Below, in pieces: positions 51,350 to 58,681 of a stretch of DNA of 64,000 nucleotides (its first letter is position 1; every line of letters starts with the position of its first letter). Source of the DNA: an uncultured Bacilli bacterium (GTDB lineage Bacteria > Bacillota_I > Bacilli_A > RF39 > UBA660); NCBI GenBank assembly GCA_934141245.1, contig CAKPCB010000003.1, positions 1 to 64,000 of the forward strand, read 5' to 3'. The notes beneath the pieces are model-generated. The model did no database searches and was not told the DNA's origin. It saw nothing but the letters and a program-made list of their open reading frames with translations. The translations under genes were made by a program, and so were the position numbers.

Positions 51350-52447
51350 TTATACATTAAATCTGAAATGGCAAATATCTCCATCTTGCATCAAATAATC
51401 TTTTCCTTCTAATCTAGCACGTCCCATTTCTCTTACCCTTAGTTCACTACCACATTCTATTAAATCTTTATAAGAAATAACCTCAGCTTTTATAAAGCCT
51501 TTTTCAAAGTCAGTATGAATTATGCCTGCACATTCTTTTGCATTCATTCCACGTTTAAAAGTCCAAGCCCTTACTTCATCACTGCCAACAGTAAAATACG
51601 TAGCAAGTCCTAAAATTTCATAAGTGGTTTTAATCAATTTATCAAGGCTAGATTCTTCTATACCAATAACATTAAGCATTTCTTTTTTTTCTTCACCATC
51701 AAGTTCACTTAATTCAGATTCTAGTTTTGCGCAAATTTTTATTGTTTGGGCGCCCTCTTTTTTTCCATATTCGCTAACAAGATCAACATATTTATTAGTG
51801 CTAGTTAAATCTTCTTCTGATACATTTGCTAGATAAATTACCGGTTTTAAAGTTATTAAACTAAAATTTTTAAGAAGTTGCCTTTCATCTTTACTAAACT
51901 GAATTAATCTAAGCGGTGTTCCCTCTTCTAGAGTAGTTTTTGCTTTATTAAGAGTTTCAAGCTCAATTAGTGCCTCTTTATCTCTATTTGTTTGTGCCTT
52001 TTTTGAGATTTTTCCAATTCTACTATTAATTATTTCCAAATCAGATATTGCAAGTTCAACATTTATTATTTCAATATCTCTTATTGGATCTATTCCATTT
52101 TCGACATGAATTATATTCTCATTTTCAAAACATCTAACCACGTGACATATTGCGTCTACTTCTCTTATATGTGATAAAAATTTATTACCTAAACCTTCAC
52201 CGTTTGAAGCTCCTTTTACTAAACCCGCAATATCTGTAAATTCAAAACTAGTGAATATAGTTCTTTCCGGATTATACATATTTTTTAAGTTTTCTATTCT
52301 TTCATCCGGCACCATAACTATTCCTACATTCGGATCAATTGTAGCAAATGGATAATTTGCTGCCAATATATTTTTCTTTGTTATTGCATTAAATAAAGTG
52401 GATTTTCCTACATTTGGTAGTCCAACTATTCCTGCTTTTAGACTCAT
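51350..52447 (-). CDS. ychF: redox-regulated ATPase YchF (OLA1 family)
   Basis: A 365-residue Obg-family P-loop protein that prefers ATP. G1 is KAGIVGLPNVGKSTLFNAITKK and G3 is DIAGLVKGASNGEGLGNKFL. The altered G4 (NVSE instead of NKxD) is the hallmark of the ATP-binding subfamily. The C-terminal TGS domain includes TYFTVGSDEVRAWTFKRGMNAKECAGIIHTDFEKGFIKAEV. The start follows GGAGGTTTTGT. It is the last gene of the parA/B-AbgT run, before the rpsF operon. Confidence 0.97.
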   Translation of the reverse strand: MSLKAGIVGLPNVGKSTLFNAITKKNILAANYPFATIDPNVGIVMVPDERIENLKNMYNPERTIFTSFEFTDIAGLVKGASNGEGLGNKFLSHIREVDAICHVVRCFENENIIHVENGIDPIRDIEIINVELAISDLEIINSRIGKISKKAQTNRDKEALIELETLNKAKTTLEEGTPLRLIQFSKDERQLLKNFSLITLKPVIYLANVSEEDLTSTNKYVDLVSEYGKKEGAQTIKICAKLESELSELDGEEKKEMLNVIGIEESSLDKLIKTTYEILGLATYFTVGSDEVRAWTFKRGMNAKECAGIIHTDFEKGFIKAEVISYKDLIECGSELRVREMGRARLEGKDYLMQDGDICHFRFNV

Positions 52448-52457
52448 ACAAAACCTC

Positions 52458-54047
52458 CTATAAAGTTGAATTAACCCCTATACCTATAGGTGCACCTAAA
52501 ATATACCAACCAATTATTATTAGTATCCAACTTATACAAATTATCAAGCAATATGGAATTAAATACGAGATTGCTTTTTTAACTGTAATTACTTTTTTCT
52601 CATTATTATATATATTTAAATATCCAATGTAAATAGCAAAGTATGCTAAAAGCGGTGTTATACCTTTTGTCATTGAATCACTAGCTCTTAGGATAAATTG
52701 AGAAAATTGTGGACTAATATTTGATTGCATCATAAGAGGAACAACAACAGGTGCAAGTATAGTCCATTTAGCAGCGGGTGTTGTTACAAACAATCCACAA
52801 ATCGCAATTGATATCATTACTAATATTATTAATGGAATTCCAGAGAAAGAAGCGCCATTTATTAATTTTGAAAATAAACCCACTATAACTGAACCTATAT
52901 TTGTTTCTTTGAACACAGAAATAAACATAGCTGCAAAAAATAATAATATTACTACTGAAATAACACTATTTAAATATGTCATGCATTTATTTATTAATTC
53001 CTTACTGTTTTTAATTGTCTTTGCAGTAACACCATATACTATACCAATTATTACAAACATAAGTGACACCATGAATGTAAATCCTTCTTGAAAATATGAA
53101 TTATCACCGAATACTTGTTTTAAATATGTTTTCTCATTCATATCAAGTAATAATCCTGAGAAAGGTAAATTAGGAATTAGCATATATGCAAAGCATAACA
53201 GAAAAATGATTCCAACAATTATAGATTTTTTTAAACCTTTTTTCTCATTCGTCTCAACTTCTAATTTGTTCTGCTCTGATTCTTTTATTATTGATTCTAT
53301 ATCAATTTCTTTTGTAGTTGTGTCATTATCAAATTTTTTAGGGAAAAATTTAGGTGCTATTATTTTTTCTATTATTAATGTACCTATTATAGATAATATA
53401 AATGTTACAGCAATCATTATTATTAAATTTGATGTTAAGCTAACATGAAAATTAGGATCAATCAATTTTGCTGCTAATGTAGTATCAGAAATTAAATTTA
53501 TTTCAGCAGAACCAACAAATATTGTTGCACCATATCCAAATGCTACTCCACAAAAAGCAGTAACTATTCCTAATAATGGATTTTTTTTATTAGATAAGTA
53601 TATCGCTGCACAAAGTGGTATTAGCAATACATATCCAATATCATTTATAATACTTGAAATTGTAGCTATAAATAAAATAATAAATGTCAATTTTGCACTA
53701 CTTATTTTTGATATTACTCTTTTTGTAAATGTATCTACAAAACCAGTTGCATATACAACTGATATTCCTATTAATGCTACAAGCAAGTTACCCAATGGTG
53801 CAAAACCAACAAAATTTTTTACTGCATGACTAATTATATATTTTAACCCATCATAACTAAGTAAGTTTTTAATTGTTAAAATTTCACTTTCTACATCTAA
53901 AGTTATGGGATTAATTTTATTGTATGAAACTTGTATTTGCAATAAAGATAAAATCCTACTAAATACAATTACCAATAAAGTCATTAGTATAAAAGAAACA
54001 ATAGGATGTATTAAAAACTCCTTCAATTTTAATTTTTTCTTTTTCAT
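52458..54047 (-). CDS. AbgT family transporter
   Basis: A 529-residue membrane protein with about 11-13 TM segments, of the AbgT family (aminobenzoyl-glutamate importers and antifolate efflux pumps). It has family blocks GFAPLGNLLVALIGISVVYATG, VFVGSAEINLISD-like re-entrant loop, NINDIGYVLLIPL-type segment, and the C-terminal TPAAKWTILAPVVVPLMMQ with SDSMTKGITPLLAYFAIY. A charged cytoplasmic loop is at about 260-295. I start at ATG 54047, after AGAGGTGTCCT. It lies 10 bp after the DUF951 gene and 10 bp before ychF. Folate-related transport is inferred from family only. Confidence 0.88.
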   Translation of the reverse strand: MKKKKLKLKEFLIHPIVSFILMTLLVIVFSRILSLLQIQVSYNKINPITLDVESEILTIKNLLSYDGLKYIISHAVKNFVGFAPLGNLLVALIGISVVYATGFVDTFTKRVISKISSAKLTFIILFIATISSIINDIGYVLLIPLCAAIYLSNKKNPLLGIVTAFCGVAFGYGATIFVGSAEINLISDTTLAAKLIDPNFHVSLTSNLIIMIAVTFILSIIGTLIIEKIIAPKFFPKKFDNDTTTKEIDIESIIKESEQNKLEVETNEKKGLKKSIIVGIIFLLCFAYMLIPNLPFSGLLLDMNEKTYLKQVFGDNSYFQEGFTFMVSLMFVIIGIVYGVTAKTIKNSKELINKCMTYLNSVISVVILLFFAAMFISVFKETNIGSVIVGLFSKLINGASFSGIPLIILVMISIAICGLFVTTPAAKWTILAPVVVPLMMQSNISPQFSQFILRASDSMTKGITPLLAYFAIYIGYLNIYNNEKKVITVKKAISYLIPYCLIICISWILIIIGWYILGAPIGIGVNSTL

Positions 54048-54057
54048 AGGACACCTC

Positions 54058-54240
54058 TTATAATATCTTTTTAATTTTTTTATTAAATTCAATCCTTGGC
54101 AACATTACGACTCTTTTACATTTTGTACATTGAATTTTAATGTCCGCTCCCAATCTAATAACTTCCCATTTATTTTCTCCACACGGATGTGTTTTTTTCA
54201 TTACAACTACTGTTCCAGTTGTATATTTTTTTTCATTCAT
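54058..54240 (-). CDS. yyzM: DUF951 zinc-ribbon-like protein (YyzM)
   Basis: A 60-residue conserved Firmicutes protein. The family core VVVMKKTHPCGENKWEVIRLGADIKIQC is followed by TKCKRVVMLPRIEFNKKIK. Cys residues (C20, then CTKC) suggest a zinc-binding knuckle. It is found next to parB/ychF in Bacillus as well. It starts 7 bp after parB. Function is unknown. Confidence 0.92.
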   Translation of the reverse strand: MNEKKYTTGTVVVMKKTHPCGENKWEVIRLGADIKIQCTKCKRVVMLPRIEFNKKIKKIL

Positions 54241-54247
54241 AAAACAC

Positions 54248-55126
54248 CTATAATTTAATATTAATTATTTCTAATATTCTATTTAAATCATTATCATTCG
54301 TGAAATTAATTTCTAATTTCCTGTTTTTAATTTTTACTTTTGTACCTAATTTATCTGACATTATGCTTTCTAATTCTTTATATTCAGAAGTCTGTCTTGT
54401 AGTAGTAATCTTATGTTTTTTCTCAATAGAATCATTTTTTGTTATATTTTCAATATCTCTAACATTTAAACCCTCATTTATTATTTTATTAGCAAGGCTC
54501 TCAATATCTTCTGGATTTTTAATTTTGCTTAAAGCTCTTGCATGACTCATAGATATTTTGTCTTCTTGAATCATTTGCTTTACAGAAGAAGGTAGTTCTA
54601 ACAATCCAAGCATATTAGTAATATAACTTCTACTTTTTCCCAATTTTTTTGATAATTCTTCTTGAGTTATTTTTAAAGAATCAAGTAATTTTTTATATGC
54701 AACAGCTTCTTCTATTGCATTTAGATTTTCTCTTTGAAGATTTTCTAATAATGCAATTTCCATCATCATTTCATCAGAAAAATCCCTAATTATTGCAGGA
54801 ATAGTTTCCTTTCCGGCTAATTTTGAAGCTCTAAATCGTCTTTCACCTGCAATTATTTCATAACCTTTTATGCTTTTTTTAACAATTATAGGTTGAAATA
54901 CACCATGTTCTTTTATTGATTCAGACAATTCTTTTAATTTATCTTCATCAAACTTTTTACGTGGTTGATATGGATTTGGTCTAAGCTCAGACAATTTTAA
55001 TTCTACTATTTCCTCTTTGGCAGTAGAATTAACTATTTTTTCTTCAAACTTATTTAAATCTAATTGTTCGTTATTGAACAATTCTTCAAGACCCATACCT
55101 AATGCTCTTCTTTTAATTTGCTCCAT
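54248..55126 (-). CDS. parB: chromosome partitioning protein ParB (Spo0J)
   Basis: A 292-residue CTP-dependent DNA clamp that loads at parS. The N-terminus RRALGMGLEELF contacts ParA. The CTP-binding domain has LRPNPYQPRKKFDEDKL and IAGERRFRASKLAG (GERR box). The helix-turn-helix includes QEELSKKLGKSRSYITNMLGLL, with the Arg typical of ParB as opposed to Noc, and MSHARALSKI. The C-terminal dimer domain ends NDLNRILEIINIKL. I start at ATG 55126, because the TTG at 55135 is too close to GGAAGTGA. It overlaps soj by 14 bp. No parS site was seen in the window. Confidence 0.96.
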   Translation of the reverse strand: MEQIKRRALGMGLEELFNNEQLDLNKFEEKIVNSTAKEEIVELKLSELRPNPYQPRKKFDEDKLKELSESIKEHGVFQPIIVKKSIKGYEIIAGERRFRASKLAGKETIPAIIRDFSDEMMMEIALLENLQRENLNAIEEAVAYKKLLDSLKITQEELSKKLGKSRSYITNMLGLLELPSSVKQMIQEDKISMSHARALSKIKNPEDIESLANKIINEGLNVRDIENITKNDSIEKKHKITTTRQTSEYKELESIMSDKLGTKVKIKNRKLEINFTNDNDLNRILEIINIKL

Positions 55127-55901
55127 TTCTTTCAATCACTTCCTTTGCTAAATTTAAATATGCTTCTGTTCCCTTACTCTTTGGATCATATGCTACTATT
55201 GGTTTTCCATGGGAAGGGGCTTCAGTAAGTCTTATTAATCTTGGAATTATTGTATTATATACACGTTCTTTAAAATATTTTCTAATATCCTCTACTACTT
55301 CAAATCCTAAATTTGTTCTAGAATCTAACATAGTTAGCAAAACACCTTCAATATCTAAATTTGGATTTAAACTTTTTTGAGCCATCATAATTGTATTTAA
55401 CAATTGCATTATTCCTTCTAATGCAAAAAATTCACATTGAACTGGAATAATAACCGAATTAGATGCAGTCAACGCATTGGTTGTTATTAGCCCCAATGAA
55501 GGTGGACAATCCATTATTATATAATCATAATCATCTTTTATCTGATCTATCTGAATTTTTAATTGATTACCCTTACTAAATGCTGGTTCTTCTCTACTTT
55601 TTTCTAATAATTCTATATCAATTCCCGCTAAATTTATTGTTGCTGGAATTACACTTAAGTTTCTATATTTTGTTTTAACTATTGCATCTTTTGCAAGGCA
55701 TCTGTTTGTCAAAACATCATATATGCTCCTATCAATATCACCCTTACTAATACCTATACCAGTTGTTGCATTTCCCTGTGGATCAAGGTCAATTAATAAT
55801 ACCTTTTTGCCTAATACAGCTAATGATGCAGAAAGATTTATACTTGTTGTTGTTTTACCAACGCCACCTTTTTGATTTACTAAAGAAATTATCTTTCCCA
55901 T
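55113..55901 (-). CDS. soj: chromosome partitioning ATPase ParA (Soj)
   Basis: A 262-residue deviant Walker-A ATPase that works with ParB in origin segregation and DnaA regulation. The deviant P-loop is LVNQKGGVGKTTTSINLSA, with signature Lys K11. Walker A' is LLIDLDPQGNATTGIG and Walker B is YIIMDCPPSLGLIT. The C-terminal part, with IPRLIRLTEAPSHGKPIVAYDPKSKGTEAY, is in Soj form. The RBS is AAGGATGTGA. Upstream, 55902-56020 contains an AT-rich promoter region (TAGAATATAAT-like) and then the IS605 remnant. Confidence 0.97.
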   Translation of the reverse strand: MGKIISLVNQKGGVGKTTTSINLSASLAVLGKKVLLIDLDPQGNATTGIGISKGDIDRSIYDVLTNRCLAKDAIVKTKYRNLSVIPATINLAGIDIELLEKSREEPAFSKGNQLKIQIDQIKDDYDYIIMDCPPSLGLITTNALTASNSVIIPVQCEFFALEGIMQLLNTIMMAQKSLNPNLDIEGVLLTMLDSRTNLGFEVVEDIRKYFKERVYNTIIPRLIRLTEAPSHGKPIVAYDPKSKGTEAYLNLAKEVIERNGAN

Positions 55902-56024
55902 CTATTTCACATCCTTCATCTGTTAAATAATTTGCAATACTAGTTAATTTAGATTCTTAATTAATATTTCAAATTATATTCTATCAAAAAACATAATATT
56001 TTTAAATGCTTTTTGAAAACAAAA

Positions 56025-56048
56025 GAATAAAAATTAAAATTTTTATTC
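56025..56048 (-). terminator. hairpin at the end of the TnpB element RNA
   Basis: GAATAAAAATT-TTA-ATTTTTATTC (a near-perfect palindrome), followed by TTTTGTTTTC on the minus strand. Confidence 0.5.
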
Positions 56049-56176
56049 GAATTGGTCGTCGCCGATTCCAACATTCCTACTTCATAGATAAAGTAACCTT
56101 TATTCTCCATAGGCTTAAATTCCGATAGTCGCTACCGTACTTTTTTGCTTTCTATTGTTTTCTTCTTTATTTTTAT
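56049..56176 (-). ncRNA. omega-RNA/right-end-like region of an IS605-type TnpB element
   Basis: Directly downstream of the tnpB remnant, the minus strand contains CGGTAGCGACTATCG (hairpin), GGAATTTAAGCCTATGGAG, GAAGTAGGAATG and GGAATCGGCGACGACC. This GC-richer, structured run stands out from the AT-rich surroundings. The order of elements resembles the 3' end of IS605-family elements that encode the TnpB guide RNA. Boundaries and the target-side guide are not defined. With TnpB truncated, it could only act in trans with another copy. Confidence 0.6.
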
Positions 56177-56548
56177 TTAACTTGCAAAGTGCTTTTTTAT
56201 CCCTTCAAACATAATATTTATACTTGCATTTATATCTCTATCATTTGTATTGCGACAATTTTTGCATTCCCACACTCTAATTTTTAAATCATTTGTTATT
56301 TCTGTTTTACTATCACAGTGACTACATGTCTTACTACTTGGATAATAGCTATCTACTTCTTTTAAAAATGGATAATCCAATACCAACTCTTTTAACTCTT
56401 TGCACATATCATATGCTTTTATAAATTTCACTTCCTTACATTTATTTAAAAAATGATTATATATAAATCTCGTGCATCCAAATGTTTTATTAATTAACTT
56501 CTTTTGATTATCATTTGGATACAATCTAAATTTATAAGTTTTATACAT
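56177..56548 (-). pseudogene. internally deleted TnpB (IS605 OrfB) remnant
   Basis: A 123-residue open frame combining both ends of TnpB. The N-terminus MYKTYKFRLYPNDNQKKLINKTFGCTRFIYNHFL is the OrfB helix-turn-helix domain. Around residue 65 it jumps to VDSYYPSSKTCSHCDSK…CKNCRNTNDRDINASINI, the C-terminal zinc ribbon (two CxxC) with the last RuvC Asp in NDRDINAS. About 250-300 residues, including the wedge/REC and the RuvC-I and -II catalytic Asp/Glu, are missing, yet the frame is intact. It has a good RBS (AAGGTGATTAA) and a consensus promoter. It is inactive as a nuclease, though it could still bind its RNA or DNA. Confidence 0.85.
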
Positions 56549-56578
56549 TTAATCACCTTACCTTTTTACTGCATTTCA

Positions 56579-56608
56579 ATTATATTGAAACAAACAAACG
56601 TTTGTCAA
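56579..56608 (-). promoter_or_regulatory. consensus promoter with LexA-like box upstream of the TnpB remnant
   Basis: TTGACA (56603-56608) and TATAAT (56579-56584) with an 18-bp spacer. The minus strand reads TTGA-CAAACGTTTGTTTG, i.e. CAAAC-N4-GTTTG at the same offset from the -35 as in the uvrB promoter. It has two mismatches to the Gram-positive LexA consensus. Confidence 0.55.
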
Positions 56609-56687
56609 CATATTTCTTGTTTTTAACACAAGTTTCTTTTAAACAAAAAATAATCTTGTTTTTTTCTTGCTTTGAACCTTCCTATAA

Positions 56688-56712
56688 GATAAAAAAAGAT
56701 AGTTAAAACTAT
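56688..56712 (-). terminator. terminator after noc
   Basis: Stem GATAGTT/AACTATC (56697-56703, 56706-56712) followed by TTTTTTT, 11 bp beyond the noc stop. The rest of 56609-56687 holds nothing I can identify, except a CTTGT…ACAAG repeat that could be an IS left-end hairpin. Confidence 0.85.
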
Positions 56713-56722
56713 CAATTATTTT

Positions 56723-57913
56723 TTATTTGTCTATTCTTAATACGATTTGATAGAAATCTTCAAAATCGTATTCTTCCATTTCAACCTTTTTTCCAGTTGT
56801 TTTGATTGATTCTATAGTTTCTTTAATTTTGTTTACTGCAGTTTTAGTTGTATTTTCGGTTGAAGTAGAAGTATTAGTATTAAATAAATTGTTTGGTACA
56901 TTAACTTGTGTATTTTCATCATTAATAACATTTTTTATATCAGTAGAATGTATATTGGATCCTAAATTTTGATATAGTGAATTATTATCATGACTTGTTT
57001 GTGGTATATCATTTAAACTTGCATTAGAATTATTATTGATTGTTGGGATATTTGTCAACAAGTCTTCATTTCCAAGTACCTCTATTGTTGGTTTTTTAGT
57101 TTCACCACCAATTAGGTTATTATTAAAATCATTTATATGATTATTCATTTCAACTTGAGGTTCTTGTGGCTTTAATAAATCATTTATATTGACATTTGAT
57201 GGAGTTGGAGCAATATCTTCTGCATTGTTTTTTATTTGATTTACATCAACAACTGTTGGATTGATATTTTCATTAACATTAGTATTTAAAATTGATTCAT
57301 TAGTTTTTTCATTAGGTGAAATCATATTTTTAATTTCTTCATCAAGCTCTCTAACAGTCATTCTTGTTGATATTACTTTATTTAAAAGTTCTACTTGTTT
57401 ATTTTTATCTTCAACATTAAGTAAACTTCTTGCATGACGTTCCGAAATTTGCTCATGTAACAATGCATCTTGAACTTCATCCGCAAGTGATAATAAACGT
57501 AATTTATTCGAAACGGCAGATTGAGACTTACCCATAGTTTTAGCAAGTTCCTCTTGAGTTAGTGAATCTAATTCTAATATTTTTTGGTATGTTCTAGCTT
57601 CCTCAATAGGTGTTAAATCTTTTCTTTGTAAATTTTCAATTAATGCTACCTTTGAGCTTTCTTTGTCATCTAAATTTGTTATTATTGCTGGAATTTTAGA
57701 AAGTCCAACCATTGCAGAAGCTTTATATCGTCTTTCACCTGCAATTATTTCATATTTTTCACCAATTTGTCTAACTATTATTGGCTGAATAACACCATGT
57801 TCTTTTATTGATACGGCTAATTCTTTTAAGGCTCTTTCATCAAAATTTTCTCTTGGTTGAAATCTATTTGGTATTATGTCATCTAAATATAGATATTTTA
57901 CTTCACTTTCCAT
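56723..57913 (-). CDS. noc: nucleoid occlusion protein Noc (atypical architecture)
   Basis: A 396-residue ParB paralogue that protects the nucleoid from division and spreads as a CTP clamp from NBS sites. The CTP domain has IPNRFQPRENFDERALKEL and IIAGERRYKASAMVG (GERR at 59-62). The DNA-reading helix GKSQSAVSNKLRLL has Gln131 and Lys137, the Noc-type residues, where ParB here has Arg and Met. The C-terminal VEMEEYDFEDFYQIVLRI matches the Bacillus Noc dimerisation end. Two oddities stand out. The N-terminal amphipathic membrane-targeting helix of Bacillus Noc is absent, and a 155-residue Asn/Thr/Ser-rich linker (about 200-357) replaces a short one. It has its own promoter and a terminator. 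Confidence 0.93.
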   Translation of the reverse strand: MESEVKYLYLDDIIPNRFQPRENFDERALKELAVSIKEHGVIQPIIVRQIGEKYEIIAGERRYKASAMVGLSKIPAIITNLDDKESSKVALIENLQRKDLTPIEEARTYQKILELDSLTQEELAKTMGKSQSAVSNKLRLLSLADEVQDALLHEQISERHARSLLNVEDKNKQVELLNKVISTRMTVRELDEEIKNMISPNEKTNESILNTNVNENINPTVVDVNQIKNNAEDIAPTPSNVNINDLLKPQEPQVEMNNHINDFNNNLIGGETKKPTIEVLGNEDLLTNIPTINNNSNASLNDIPQTSHDNNSLYQNLGSNIHSTDIKNVINDENTQVNVPNNLFNTNTSTSTENTTKTAVNKIKETIESIKTTGKKVEMEEYDFEDFYQIVLRIDK

Positions 57914-57956
57914 TTTACAACCTCCATTATTCTTTTCTACTCTTTATTCTTATATA

Positions 57957-57985
57957 ATTATACATTATTCTTTTTTTTTTTACAA
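57957..57985 (-). promoter_or_regulatory. noc promoter (TTGTAA-17-TATAAT) on the rsmG stop
   Basis: TTGTAA at 57980-57985 covers the rsmG stop codon; TATAAT is at 57957-57962. Confidence 0.65.
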
Positions 57986-58681
57986 TGATTTTTTTATTTT
58001 ATCAATGCTTCTTGGATATTTTGTTTCTGTTTCTTTTATTTTTTTAATATTTATTAATGCTCTTTGGCTGTTTTCAATTGGTAATTTAAATGTATTAACA
58101 TCTATTACTTCCCCACCAATATCTTTTATTATTTTTTCGGCATCACTTAATTCTTCTTCAAATGAAGACTTCATTAGTATTAAATGTCCTGATATTTTTA
58201 ATGCTTTAAATGATATTTCTACTAAAATTTTGGTTTTAGCAACTGCCCTTGATGTTATTATATCAAATCTTTCTTCATTCTGTTTTGAATAATCTTCCAT
58301 TCTCTCATGTACTAATTCAATATCTTTTAAATTTAAGAATTCTATTACATAATCCAAAAATTTAAGTCTTTTTTGAAGTGAATCAACAAGAGTAATTTTT
58401 AAATTAGGAAATACAATTTTAAGTACTATTCCTGGAAATCCGGCACCTGTTCCTACATCACATAGTGAAATATTTTTAGTTAAATCACATTCTTTAAAAA
58501 GGGTTAAACTATCATAAAAATGTTTTAAATATACGTCTTTTTCTTCTGTGATTGATGTTAAATTTATCTTTTTATTCCATTCTACTAGGGCTTTATAATA
58601 TTCATTTAATTGTTCTAGTTGTTTATCAGTTATACTTATACCTAATTCTTTTACTGCTGTTATAAATTTTTCTCTATTCAT
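57980..58681 (-). CDS. rsmG: 16S rRNA m7G527 methyltransferase
   Basis: A 233-residue SAM-dependent enzyme methylating G527 in the 530 loop; loss of it gives low-level streptomycin resistance in many bacteria. The N-terminal helices include QLNEYYKALVEWNKKINLTSITEEKDVYLKHFYDSL. SAM motif I is LCDVGTGAGFPGIVLKIVFP, then LVDSLQKRLKFL and ITSRAVAKTKILVEI. The RBS is GAGGAACTAAAG. It overlaps mnmG by 8 bp, as in Bacillus (gidA-gidB). Confidence 0.97.
   Translation of the reverse strand: MNREKFITAVKELGISITDKQLEQLNEYYKALVEWNKKINLTSITEEKDVYLKHFYDSLTLFKECDLTKNISLCDVGTGAGFPGIVLKIVFPNLKITLVDSLQKRLKFLDYVIEFLNLKDIELVHERMEDYSKQNEERFDIITSRAVAKTKILVEISFKALKISGHLILMKSSFEEELSDAEKIIKDIGGEVIDVNTFKLPIENSQRALINIKKIKETETKYPRSIDKIKKSL

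Noticed and set aside
54248..57913. Two ParB proteins as a plasmid-like partition system
   Set aside because: One is clearly Noc by its C-terminus and recognition helix; the arrangement is the chromosomal noc-soj-spo0J locus.
57876..58292. 138-codon plus-strand frame across the noc-rsmG boundary
   Set aside because: Antisense to two well-identified genes and across the noc promoter.
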